Assembly: GCA_000469685.2 (NCBI GenBank)
Contig: LS997566.1
Span: forward strand, 37,240,420 to 37,304,419
Source of the DNA: Haemonchus contortus
Lineage: Eukaryota; Nematoda; Chromadorea; Rhabditida; Trichostrongylidae
Length of the DNA: 64,000 nucleotides
Direction: 5' to 3'
Part shown: piece by piece, positions 1 to 11,100 of the stretch
How positions within the stretch are numbered: position 1 is the stretch's first letter
Layout of the letters: each line of letters starts with the position of its first letter
The notes under the pieces: generated by a model
Told to the model about the DNA's origin: nothing
Seen by the model: the letters and a program-made list of their open reading frames with translations, nothing else
Databases searched by the model: none
Made by a program: the position numbers and the translations under genes

Positions 1-394
1 TCAATCCGTTCTCAGTGGAATGTTTTTAACGGATGTCAAGTAAATTCCATGAAACCCCATTAAAGAGTGTTGACTTGTGTTGAGTAAATTACTGCCTACC
101 TTTCTTTGTTATTCCTTAAACTTCCATTCATAGCTGGGTCAATGATGTGTTCTTGTTCAATGTAAAAATACTCCCTGCCTTTGATTGGAAGAGCTATGTT
201 CAATTTGGTCTCGACTTTTGTATGCACACCACTTAATCTCATAAGAAATGCATGCATGGGAAATTATTTTGGAAAATCCACTCGTTACTTTTTTTTGTTT
301 CAACATTTTTCTTCATGATTTCCGTGACACACTTTTGTTAGTTGTTAAAAATGAGTTGAAAAATGTTAAAATGAAGTGTAGAATTTGACTTATG
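1..394. other. AT-rich stretch with no gene seen
   Basis: I find no open frame with protein-like composition and no splice-bounded exon here. The short minus-strand frames look like chance frames in AT-rich DNA. The right edge is set by the terminal repeat of the element that follows. Confidence 0.4.
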
Positions 395-904
395 CAGTAG
401 CGCTCAAAAATTCGGCCAAACGCTTTCACGCTTTTTCGTCCATAACATTTTTCTAACTGGAGCGAATCGCGCAAAATTTTGATACGTGTAACTGGAGCGT
501 ATTTCACACCATCCAACCGTGTTCGACGGCAGGGCAGCAATATCTACATAACTGAGAGCAGGGCGTTTTCTGCGGTAGCAGACTTTGCTTAAACAAAGTT
601 AGTGACAGTTGTTCGCACCTTATGTGCGTTATTCTATTCTACTGTGCTCGGCGTTAGCGCTCGTACACTTTGTACATGGCAAAAAGAAGAGAAATCTTAG
701 AAGGACCATCAGCCGTATTTCCAGATGATTTCGAGTTCAAGCCCTTCTAGATATTAGGAACACGATCAGATTGCAGGTTAATATTCACAATACACTCGTG
801 CTTCACATCTTTAAATTTCGCACGATTAGATCCAGTAGGAAAGAAGTTACGATTGAAAAGTAAAACTGAAGAAGCATTTCGCCAAATACTTTTGAGCGCT
901 ACTG
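395..904. mobile_element. Non-autonomous Tc1-like element (MITE), about 510 bp
   Basis: The left end reads CAGTAGCGCTCAAAA and the right end is its exact reverse complement, TTTTGAGCGCTACTG. Similarity continues imperfectly for about 10 more bases inward. The CAGT terminus is typical of Tc1-family elements. The right flank starts with TA, the usual Tc1/mariner target, while the left flank reads TG, so the duplicated TA would be mutated on that side. The interior has no transposase-length frame. A short plus-strand frame near 676 (MAKRREILEG) stops after about 24 codons and I cannot relate it to a transposase. It is therefore probably a deletion derivative mobilised in trans. The family assignment rests on the termini only. 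Confidence 0.6.
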
Positions 905-938
905 TAAGAGGAATTTAAGTGACTTGAACGTAACATTC

Positions 939-998
939 CATTATGCTTCTGTGGTCTTGTTCTTGGCTGAATAAGAACAAGACCACAGAACCATAATG
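939..998. repeat. Near-perfect hairpin, 26-bp arms with 8-bp loop
   Basis: The arms are 939-964 and 973-998 around the loop GGCTGAAT. They match at 25 of 26 positions. Part of the arm (TGGTCTTGTTCT) also occurs near 3611 in an intron of the first kinase-like gene. It starts about 34 bp beyond the MITE end. It may be a tiny palindromic transposon, a small-RNA hairpin, or a replication by-product; the sequence cannot decide. Confidence 0.75.
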
Positions 999-2140
999 AA
1001 GAATAAGTGGAAGGTGCACATATTGAGTTCCAACTGAACATAAGTCTTCGAATCGAAGTCAAAACGTGCTTTTGACTTTGAATAAGAACACATCAATGAC
1101 CCAGTATGAAGAACATGTATAGAAAAGAAAAAGACAAAAAAATGAAATTTCGAATGCATGTCTTACCATGCATGGAATTTCTAGGAAAAGACATGAAGTA
1201 CATGCAATAATCAATTTAAAACAAATTAACTCGCTTTGATTTGCTTCAACGGAATGTTTTTGACATCTTCGAAGGATATCCCAACAAAATCGGGTCGGAA
1301 AAGGCGTGAACCAAAAAAAATTAGAGTGAGTATTAACGATATAACACAAATCGCATGCTGAAAAAAAAGCCTACATGATTTTAAAAAATTAATTAAAATT
1401 ATTCGATCAATTGTTAGAATATAGAAAATAATCAGTGAATAAGGGCAGAGGAAAGTAAATGTTGTAGAATGTAATACTTTGATTAAAGCAGTGCAATCAG
1501 CTGAATGAATTTTATTAGGACGGCGAGTTCTTTACGCAGCTGCACACGAGACATCATTTTGTCGGGTTCATCCTATTAGCTCTTCTATGCTTCACCTGTC
1601 ATCACTATCTTGTCGAAGCCCATTTTTACCAGTTCTTTATCATTTCTTTAAATTCGCAGTTTTTCTTATTTCTTTGCCCCTTTTGCACTATTGTGAATAA
1701 CCCTTCCACTGCTCATCCCAGACAACCTAGAGTCCAATTATCGCGAACTGTGCATTCAAAAATTACACCTTCATTTAGCATTGAAAACTTTATGCCTTCG
1801 AATCCAGCACTCTTCATTCAACTTATTTTTCTGCCACCTACAAAAAGTCAAGAGTACTTAAAGGGGTACTGTATGAGGTACGGTAGGATGGGTAGGGTAG
1901 AGATGTCTCCACGAGAGACTATAGGATTAATTTGATTCCAAAGTTTAAAATAACATAATTAGCATAGGATCGTCACTTTCGTAATTATGAATGTACGATT
2001 CATATCCCAGTAAAAAAATCTTTACTGCAATCGACGAACTCAGCCAACTGCTCTCTTCCTAATTGTCAGACTGTACCATATTTGTAATGTCCATTGCCAA
2101 GGAGATCATTAGTTACTGCTAATTTTACGAGTATTCACTG
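999..2140. other. Upstream region of the first kinase-like gene, no gene recognised
   Basis: About 1.1 kb of AT-rich DNA without a protein-like frame. It presumably holds the promoter of the gene starting at 2164, but I cannot identify a TATA box or other element with any specificity. Confidence 0.4.
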
Positions 2141-2145
2141 AATTT

Positions 2146-2163
2146 CAATTTTTTGTAGGTCTC
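2146..2163 (+). promoter_or_regulatory. 3' splice acceptor just before the ATG of gene 1 (candidate SL trans-splice site)
   Basis: A pyrimidine-rich run ends in TTTTTTGTAG with AG at 2157-2158, and the ATG follows five bases later at 2164. The other two paralogues have an AG acceptor at the same place relative to their ATG. An acceptor this close to the start codon, with no visible upstream exon, is what spliced-leader trans-splicing looks like in nematodes. A short 5' non-coding exon would look the same. Confidence 0.6.
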
Positions 2164-5100
2164 ATGCCTTTGAATCTGTACACACCGGCTGACGGTCTCT
2201 ATCGCACTCATGTCACTTGGGCAGACATCGAAGGAGATTTGCAACGAGAACTCGATACAGTCGCTTCATTCGGACCCAATAAGGCCGCCAGAGACATTGG
2301 AGATAACTTTGTGAGTGATAAGCATCGGAACCCACCTCATCACACATATGATCATCGACCATGAACCACAAAATTAAACGGCAAAAACGTCGGTATTAAT
2401 TTTGACAGTAGATCTGCCTTTGAGATTTTTCTTCTCACTCGTACGATACCGAATTTCAGGGATTTATGTCGAAAATACTGCTTATTCAACCAGATTGGCA
2501 GCGTAGGGACAAGAAACTTCCGAGAAGGTTTCTTGTAAAGGTATGTTTGCAGCTAGTGTGACTTACCTCCAGAAATATTCATCTCATACGAGAGATCGTC
2601 ACCATATGTATTTGTTAGACACGAACCTTTGATCCATGAAATTGAATGAAAAACCCCACAGCATTGCACATCAGCGATAAATGATAAATAATAGGTGACC
2701 TACCTCACATGTGGCCCCTATCTTCAGTTTACTATTTATTTTTCTGTTTTTATTGTTGATGCACTTGAAGGTGCGATATGTAATGGTAGGAGCGACAAAT
2801 GTATATCTCGGGAGGTGTACCACGTAGGAAGACTGCACAGACATTGATCCACAATGACAGCAATAAGTTAAGCTGTTTGTCAATCTGAAGATCCACCCTC
2901 ACGATGACTCCCTTTGAAAGAGGAGATGTTCTTATCTTTCTGACAGTACAGCTTTCTTATTCCAGATTATCACTCCCCTCGCTATGCAGAAAATGTATTC
3001 TGAGATGTGTGAAAAGTTCAACATCCAGAATAACGTAAATATTCCACAACTGATGGCTGATTTGGAAAAGATGCTGAAAATCGTGAGCTCGTTTTTTTCG
3101 CCAGTTTGTACAACTTGACTCCCATTATGAATCTGACATTCGATTCCTAGCAGGGACTTAGGGCGGATCTTCATCGAGCGAATCTCTTTCCGAGCTATGA
3201 TCCTGTTTAGTGAAGGAGTGACCTGTCCCTGGGTTACACCTTGTAACTCTTTAGATTAACCATTTCATGTCAGGCCAGTTCTAATACTCTTCCAGATGAC
3301 TGTCCATGCCCCTGTGTAAACAAATTAATCTCCAAGCTTCCATGACTCTGAATAGAGGTTAAGTGTGTGGCGTACCCAAAATGAGATAAAGTTGATTTGA
3401 TTGCTCTTTCCTTCTCAAATCTTGAGGTATTCCAGTGTCACAATGCCGAAGTAAAAACCTACAGTCATCTCATGAAGCTACCCAAGAAAAAGAAGCGCAT
3501 ACCAAAGGTTAGTTGATTGCATCTTCATTCAATGACTTCTATTTCCTACACTAATAACCTAAGTGGCATACCAGATTCCAAAAGCCGTCGTCACCCGGGT
3601 ATCATCCAGTGGTCTTGTTCTATAATATTCATTTTTCCTAGTACGCCAACGTGACAATTTTTATAAACCATCTGTTTGTGTAAATGGGAGCCCGATTCTT
3701 CGCAGCCTGATTTTTCAACTTTTTAGAAAGTTCTATAGACTCCCGTATCGAAAAAGACTGATAACGGCTGGAAGCATATAAAGAAAACTGTCGGGTCTCG
3801 ATCCGAAGTGATTCTTCTGCACTGAACCTTATTCTTTCAGATCTACTGCGCGAAGATGTTTACGGAAGGGAATCCTTTGAAAGGCTACATAATCATGAAG
3901 TATCTAGAAGACCTAAAAGTAGTGCCGGCATTTGAAAATGTTACTGTGACGGAGGTGAAGCAGGTCGGGTACTGACAGCTTTACCCTCAGTAAGTACAGG
4001 CATAGATCAACGAATTTCTTTCTATCTCTACATTTGACGAAATCATCGTCAAGCAAATCCTATTAGGAGTTCATAAATCCCTCTTAGAATCATGGAACAA
4101 TTTCAGATCCTCCGATATAAAGCCGTGATAGAGGCGAGTTCACTAGAGGTGCCATCTGACGTGCGGAATGAGTATTTATCTCCATTTAAAACCATTTTTG
4201 GAACGTTATTCAAAAAAGAGGTACGATCACCAACTCGAGTATGAGTCTTGAGAATAAAAAATCGAAGTAAAAAAAATCACAATAAAAAAACTATTCAGTT
4301 CTCATTTTGCCCTGATGTTTTGTTAACTGCTGTGGTTTCGCCGCAGTTGCGTTCCAAAAGTCTTACAAGGTTAATGATTTATGGGCAAAACTTCAGTTTC
4401 GTATGGGAGTCGAATCCGTACTATTCAGTACTAAATTTTCAGACTTTAAAAACGCCCTCTTGCCGATTTCTGTATGAAATTTTATTTCTGAAGCCTTTTA
4501 AGGGACTGGACCAATTGATTGTGATGTTTTCCGCCTCCGGCGATGAGAATTTTGTGGAAAAGGGTGATCAGTTGAAGGCGATTCTATCGGATATTGTGGA
4601 TGTCGATTGGGTTGTCAATATGACCAAACTGTTCGGTGAGTATACTTCGTATTTATGGACGGTTAGTCGGCAACTGTCGACAGTTGTTCCCCACAAAACT
4701 GATGAGACGATAAGGTGACTTTATCCTTTTCTTTCTTTTCTTTACAATCCTTCGGACTACCCAAACATGAGGTGAAATCCTCAGTGGACTTACTTTCAGG
4801 AATGGAAAGCGTACTTTGTCACGGCGATTTATGGTCCAATAACATCCTCTGGAAACAGAAGGGGGATCATCTTGAACTTGTTGCAGTTGTGGACTATCAG
4901 GTATTATTCGTGCACCTTCTGAGACAGAGTGCAGGATCATTTGAGTTCTCCAGAATTTCCTTTAGACAGCTCATTTCGGTTGTGCAGCTACCGACCTTGT
5001 ACGGGTGTTCTGCGGGTGTCTCAGCGGAAGGGATCGACGAGCACATTGGGAGCAACTCCTAGAAGAATTTTATGGTTACCTTAAAGAGGAAGTGGGCGAC

Positions 5101-5491
5101 AGACGGATGCCATACAGCCTCGAACAGGTAAGAGCTGTCTGGTCCCGGCCACAATTAGATTACCCGGACAGAAAAGACCCTCACAACACAACAGATTTTC
5201 TATTCTTTTATTCAGTTGAAAGAAGCCTATCAGCAATTCTTCCCAATTGGTGCTTTTATGGCACTGCCTGGGATAGGAACAGTCTTCCAGGTGTTATCCG
5301 AAACTTCTGATGAGGACTCGAAAAAGAAGGTACCGAACTTGCTTTTCATTGTGATCCTCCCTTGATGATGTATCCTTATATCCTTTCAGCGTATGGACAT
5401 TGCTATGGAGAAGACCGGATGCCTTCTCGACGATATTTTTCTCTTTCATGACCGAAATAAAGAACTTAGAAAAGAAGAACAAGTAGAATAA
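2164..5491 (+). CDS. CHK kinase-like (DUF1679 family) protein, paralogue 1, 11 exons, 421 aa
   Basis: Exons: 2164-2310, 2460-2540, 2966-3082, 3436-3507, 3841-3963, 4107-4220, 4503-4635, 4800-4900, 4966-5127, 5216-5329, 5390-5491. The joined frame is open. The family belongs to the aminoglycoside/choline-kinase-like fold and is predicted to phosphorylate a small molecule; the substrate is unknown. Seen: GFMSK near residue 50 (nucleotide-binding loop area), FLVK ending exon 2 with the probable ATP-contacting Lys76, CHNAE with Glu120, HGDLWSNN with His270/Asp272/Asn277, and VVDYQ with Asp294 as probable metal ligand. There is no signal peptide or membrane segment, so it is probably cytosolic. 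All introns are short (59-333 nt), making this the most compact copy. Exon 7 uses an acceptor ending TTTTAAG, weaker than its neighbours. AATAAA overlaps the stop codon. Confidence 0.85.
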
Positions 5492-5492
5492 A
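5487..5492 (+). terminator. Poly(A) signal AATAAA of gene 1
   Basis: AATAAA overlaps the TAA stop at 5489-5491, implying a 3' UTR of only a few tens of bases. This is compatible with compact nematode transcripts. No other AATAAA was noted immediately downstream. Confidence 0.55.
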
Positions 5493-5739
5493 AATGTTTG
5501 GATGAATTGCTTCAATGATTTTCACAGCCGATCGTCGCTCTGAGCGCAGTGGTGGAAGCCTGACGTCCGTTCATGTGCGCACAGGGAGAGAATCTGTGGT
5601 TCCCAAAACTCATTATTTCTGGTACAGGGTAGGAAGAATAGCAAGAAATTATGTGTTGAATTTTATCAGGCTTTCATAACATGATAAACTTTTTTTCACA
5701 AAGTTCGCTACCGGTTTTTGACAGTATCGCAGCGATTGA

Positions 5740-7260
5740 ATGGGTAGCAAGGGGGCAACTGTTTTATTGGACCCCTGGGATAAGAACTTACCAATAAGTG
5801 ACACAACACCGACCAGAATTCATCAGTCTATGGTCATTGATCCTTCGGTATTCCGTATGTATTTATTCTGTATATCATGATGTAACACTCGTAATGAATA
5901 CTTATATTCCTGGCTTTTGTCACACTCAAAACGGTGCGATCACGTGGTGGATGAACTTCAGTCCAGACTTGAAGACCTCTCGGAGGAAATTTACCATAAC
6001 AAGCCAGAACTTATGTCCTCCTGAACGGGTTCGATTTCAATCAACCGATTTTGTAGATCAGGGAACTTAGTTGGACTGGGCAAGTTAGGATCTAGAAATC
6101 GATTCTCGAATCAATGCGTGGGGTAATATATATGTCGGCTAGTTGTGGCTGTTTTATTCAACTCAACTTTGGTCTTTTTCTTTTTCTTTATTTCGCCCAT
6201 GTTTTCTACGTCCTGTTACATACGATACGTGGATTGAATTTCTCAAATTTTTGTGATGTTCCACCTTACCTATTAGTTTGCCGATTTTTGTTGTATGGGA
6301 GCAAAATGGTTTTCATTTTTGAAATCATAGTAGCGCTAAATTCATATTTGACCTGTTACGAGCTAGTTGTTAGACGGATGCAAAGGTTTTCAGCCTTATG
6401 TTATCTTGAAAATTTAATCGACGGAAGTAGGAACGAGTAGGCTCACACTATTTGTCACTATCCTTAAATCCTCGGTATCAAATCTCGGTGTTTTGGGCTA
6501 TCAGTTTGTATCTGACGAGGATTCCACCTGTTCTATGCTATTTTTCTATCCACAGTGACAGTCCATATGATAAGCGCTACAAACAACAAAGGCTCCGATT
6601 TTCACACTTGTTTCGCTGACCGACTGATAAGGTCGTGCTTGGTTGTCTTTGTAGTCAACAGCAAGCATTTATGAAGCTAGGCTCAGAGTTGTTGAACCCA
6701 TGGGCTGCAGTGAGTTCGTGGACGCGAGAGACATGAACAACAGAGAAGCTATGCTCAGTTGTAGTGGTGTTTCTCCATACAGATGGACATACGAGCGCTC
6801 TTTCCCAATCCGATTTATGGTCGATAAATGTTTCGTGGAAATATAATAAATACAATAGAGAATGGCAGCCATCGGGTGATGTTTATCTATCCTTTGGAAC
6901 AATTTGTGAGGATTTACAATCGCTTTCTAAAAGTTTCTTTGAACGGCTCATTTTAGATGAACGGTTATCAACTTTGTACCGGTGTTGTCCGATGTGTAAG
7001 TGGTGAGAATCAGCGAATATATTGGGCAACAGATGGAAGACGTCAAGAACATTAACTTTGGATTAAGTAGCTGTTCCTACTGTATGCCTCAAGTATTTTC
7101 CTATTGAAACATTCTGAGAATGAAAGGGAAATGCTGGAAGTACTGTAGCAGAACCTCTTATCGATTCGCCCTGGCAATCAATGAATTTCTTTTCCCATTC
7201 CAACTCGTTCCTCGTGTCTTTCAGTTCTTGGGAAGATGATCGAAACCAAGAGACATTTCA
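5740..7260 (+). pseudogene. Decayed fourth copy of the CHK kinase-like gene
   Basis: Pieces of four exons lie in the right order. Near 5740-5800 the frame MGSKGATVLLDPWDKNLPIS resembles exon 2 of the intact copies (GFMSKMVLIDPDWQHKDKDLP). Near 6811-6845, GATTTATGGTCGATAAATG resembles the exon 8 HGDLWSNN region, but the His-Gly part is not conserved. Near 6945-7040 there is a nucleotide match to exon 9 with several indels. Near 7178-7235 a FFPF-containing piece resembles exon 10. Exons 1, 3-7 and 11 were not recognised. Frames are interrupted, so no kinase can be made from it. It sits head-to-tail between genes 1 and 2, as expected for tandem duplication followed by loss. Confidence 0.65.
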
Positions 7261-8140
7261 CTTTTCACAGTAACTTTTTTACCGTACAGCACGAAAAGCT
7301 GAGGAAAAAGAGAGCATATTCCTGTCATGGCGGAAAAATGCAATCAGTCCAAAACCGTATGGTGCCAGATTTTTCGGATGTTGAGCATGGTTTTAATGAG
7401 AAATTTGCCAGCCAGCTGCTCAACTGCTTTCAACCTGTGTGTAGATGGAGGTAGACTAATCTCTTTTTATGTAGATGTATCCCACTTTCAGTTGTCGTTC
7501 ATGCAGCACACCTTTATTCAAAACTGTGATGACTTTTATAAGAGCATTAAGTAAATACGTACAATAAGAAATCAATTAATGCATCGAATGTATAAATTCT
7601 TTTAGGAAATGGCACCAGTCTTGCCTTTCACCGTAATTCAGAGTGATGGAAATGTCTTATCCTTCATAACTTGCCTTTGCCAGACATCAACTGCGCTTAT
7701 CTCCATTCTTGAGTTATTGGAAGCACTTGCAACTTCATGATTTCCGATCAGGTGAAAAATGAGCTGTTCAGCAAATAGCTTGTGAACTTGATAGAATTAC
7801 AATCAGTTTAGCGAAAAACGGTCTTGAGAGGAGGATGGATGTCAATGACAACTTTATTAAAAGTTCCTGCGAAGTTGCATCTTCAGTAAACTTGAGGTGC
7901 GGAAGAATTGCGTCAAAAATTAGAGTTTGAAGTTTATCAGTGTTTTTTATCACAAAAATCACGTTCTGATAAGAGTGTCTTCGTAAAGGCTTATAAAGTA
8001 CGTGTTCACATGGTGAAGTCACACATTGCTGACTGAAACGAGCCATCAGAACGACTGCTCTACCTTCTTTTTTTGTAAAAGCGTTTAATTAAATCCGGTA
8101 AATCTTATCGGTTCGCTTTGTTCTTTTATCTCTGATAATG
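7261..8140. other. Intergenic region between the pseudocopy and gene 2
   Basis: I see no splice-bounded coding exon. The 92-residue minus-strand frame at 7768-8046 has no recognisable motif and I treat it as chance. Confidence 0.4.
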
Positions 8141-8144
8141 CTAT

Positions 8145-8161
8145 AAACCTTTACAGATCTC
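8145..8161 (+). promoter_or_regulatory. 3' splice acceptor just before the ATG of gene 2
   Basis: CCTTTACAG ends at 8156 and the ATG is at 8162. The placement matches genes 1 and 3, so it is probably the SL trans-splice site or the end of a 5' intron. Confidence 0.6.
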
Positions 8162-11100
8162 ATGTCTTTGAATTTGTACACACCTGCTGATGGTCTCTAT
8201 AGCACTCATGTCACGTGGGAAGACATTGAGGAAGATATGCAAAGGGAACTGAACACAATTGCTTCTTTCGGACCGAATAAGACCGCTAAGGACATCGGAG
8301 ATGGCAATGTAAGTGGAGGAGTTTTATCTAACTTTTGATAGAAGACTTAGGTTTTAAACTCAAGGCTGGCTTGTTAGAGAAGCGGACGGCGACGAAGGAG
8401 CGCGAGAGACACGGCATTCTCTGGCTAATCCGGATCCCATATTCAGCTGGTACTTGAGGCCTGTTGACTACAATGCTTGTGGATGCCTTACAGTCCTGCA
8501 CAGAAGCAATAAAATTCGACAACTCCCAGGAGGATCGCTTCGTGTCCTTCTCCTTCTGGAAGAACGCATCTGTGCCATGCTCTATCGATGGAAAACATCG
8601 TCTTCATCGCTCATCTTAGGTTCTTGCTGAACTGATTCTGTGTTGGATGAACTAATTCCTGAATTCCCCTATTTTTCTGACTCTCTATTATTTGGTCAAT
8701 GTAGCACATGAAGAAGACGGTGAGTCTCGATACAAGTCAAAAGCTTGTTCTTCCGGAAAATTGTGACGGAAGTCGAGTGATGGTGCTATGGAAGGAATTC
8801 CAGATTATAAGAACTTTCCTTGAAATTCCAATCACCAGGTCATGATGGAGGCGAGACCCTCGTGCTCAATTTTGCGAAGGAGAACGTTTCTTGAGTCTGA
8901 GCTACTCCCAAACGAGCGTTCAATTCTACTTTTTCTACGGGCATCAATCAATAGTTCCTAATTGGCACGAGTTGTACCCATCATGTTTGTTCCCACTACA
9001 CACGTTGTCACTTGGTGATAAAAAGTGGCAGTCAACGAATTTGTTGACTTTGGCGCTTATTTCGTCGGCCGATCAACTGATAAGTACAATTCTGTTATAC
9101 TTCATTAACAACACCGAACAGTTACGCTTCACTTTTCAAGGGTATTGAACGCGTGGAATGCGCTGAGCTTTGGAGAAGAACATCTTGATCCAGTTGTAGT
9201 TTTCATCAGTACCCAATTCTTTCGCGTACACGGCACGAGTGGTTCACACCTTTAGTTCTCAACGCTGGGATTCTGAAGATACCTGACTGTTGTGTCAAAG
9301 TAACATTATCAAGTTCTTCACAAAGAAGTCTCACCCTTGTCGCTCCAGGAAGTTGTCGCGCATCTTCTGTGAACACCTCCTTGTACATTGAGTACCATCT
9401 GAAGAATCCCATCTCCAAGTCGGCATCGAACACAAACTTTTCGATCCAGTTACTCAATGCGGCCATTACGTTCGGCGTTGAAACTTCTTCAGTCTTGGCT
9501 GGGTCACCAGCTCCATCTTCCACGCGGTGCAAGAGCATCTGAACCAGTTCTTTGCGCTGCTTTCGCTGTTCTTCGAGCAGGTCCAGGAAGAATGCCATAA
9601 GCTGCGGTTGATCCATTCTTCGGCTCCTTGATCGTCAGTTGTTGTGTCCTTACACTCCAGTGAGACGACCGGTTTATTGTAGTCGTGGAAGTAGAAGTGT
9701 CTAACCCTACTCGAGTTAGGCTCATATAGAGTAGGTGCTTACGATACGATACTCATATCAGTTCATTCCTATACACAACACTGACCAAAAATCGCTGCCT
9801 GTTCTGCTAAGGGATGAGAAAATGGTAAGCATAACGTGTCCGACCATTCCCCTCTGGGACTCACTCACGCATTCGACTTATAGTGGCGGTTTGAATGATT
9901 GTGTGGTATATACAATGACTCGCTGTAGTCAGCCGTTGTACAAGTCAATGCTTTTATCCTCCCAGACGAGTCTGGTACCAATTAACGGAACTCGGAGGGA
10001 TGGTAGGCTTCATTAGAATAGGCTGAAATCAATCAGTGGTTCGAATCTTGAACCATGCGTGTGCGATAGTGCGCCTCTTGCCACTATATCAACTATGCCC
10101 TTTGCACGGTGACGTGGATCGCTGAAGCAGCATTTTGCCCTCAACCCCGGGCAACCTCACCCAGTTGTTCCCATGGGGATCCCAAAAATACTTCATAACT
10201 TCGGCTGAAAGGCTCACGAAATTCCGAAGCAACGACGGAATTCCTCTTGCATCCTAGAGCCAGTAAAATAGTTCAGTTGCTAGTAAGCGGTTCACTGGCC
10301 TACTATTCCGGCCAGACAGGACCTCATGAGTTCACTTGTCCTTTCGCTGGCTTACCGAACACCCGAAACTCCTTATTTTAAACAAACATGGCCTCAAATC
10401 ATTTCTATGATGAGCCCCGCCTATGCTTCACATCATACTGCTTCTTCAGGGGTTTATGTCAAAAATGGTGCTCATCGATCCGGACTGGCAGCACAAGGAC
10501 AAGGAACTTCCGCGAAGATTCGTAGTAAAGGTACGTCTCCGTCTCTACACTGAAGCTTATGGATTCAGATGAGATATGTCAAGAGTTAACGCATGAACTC
10601 CACACGAAGTTGTCATTGAAAAAAACGTAGAGGGTTAAATTTTGGAGACGTAAAAAATATGGCGTCTGAATGTGCCAATGTGGATTGGTGCACTTCGATT
10701 CGGTGAAGCCTATCCCAAAACTTGATGTTCACAACAATCAGAGGGCAGCCAAACTGTACTGACGGAGCACTAATCATATTGGACCTGAAGGAGAACCAAT
10801 TAGTTAATTAGGTGACTTTCACTGGTGAACGGCACCCTCGACAGCGGGCCGCGGCCATATTCAGCTAAAAACTGTGACACGCACAGAGTGTGAAGGTACC
10901 CATTGATGTCTGACACCCCAGGGAACACTCCGGGCGCTAAGCAGCATTGAATTCACTAAATCTTCAAGCGATGGGCTTGGTACACTTATGTTCAGATAAT
11001 TGAATGTAGCCGTAGACCCTACCATACCATCGTGCCTTTTATTATAGGAATTTGTAAAAGAGATCAATTTTCATAAGTGAAGGATTGTTCAATTTCAGAT

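Noticed and set aside
10020..10100. tRNA-like B-box GGTTCGAATCTTGAACC
   Set aside because: No matching A-box, anticodon stem or acceptor stem could be placed around it.
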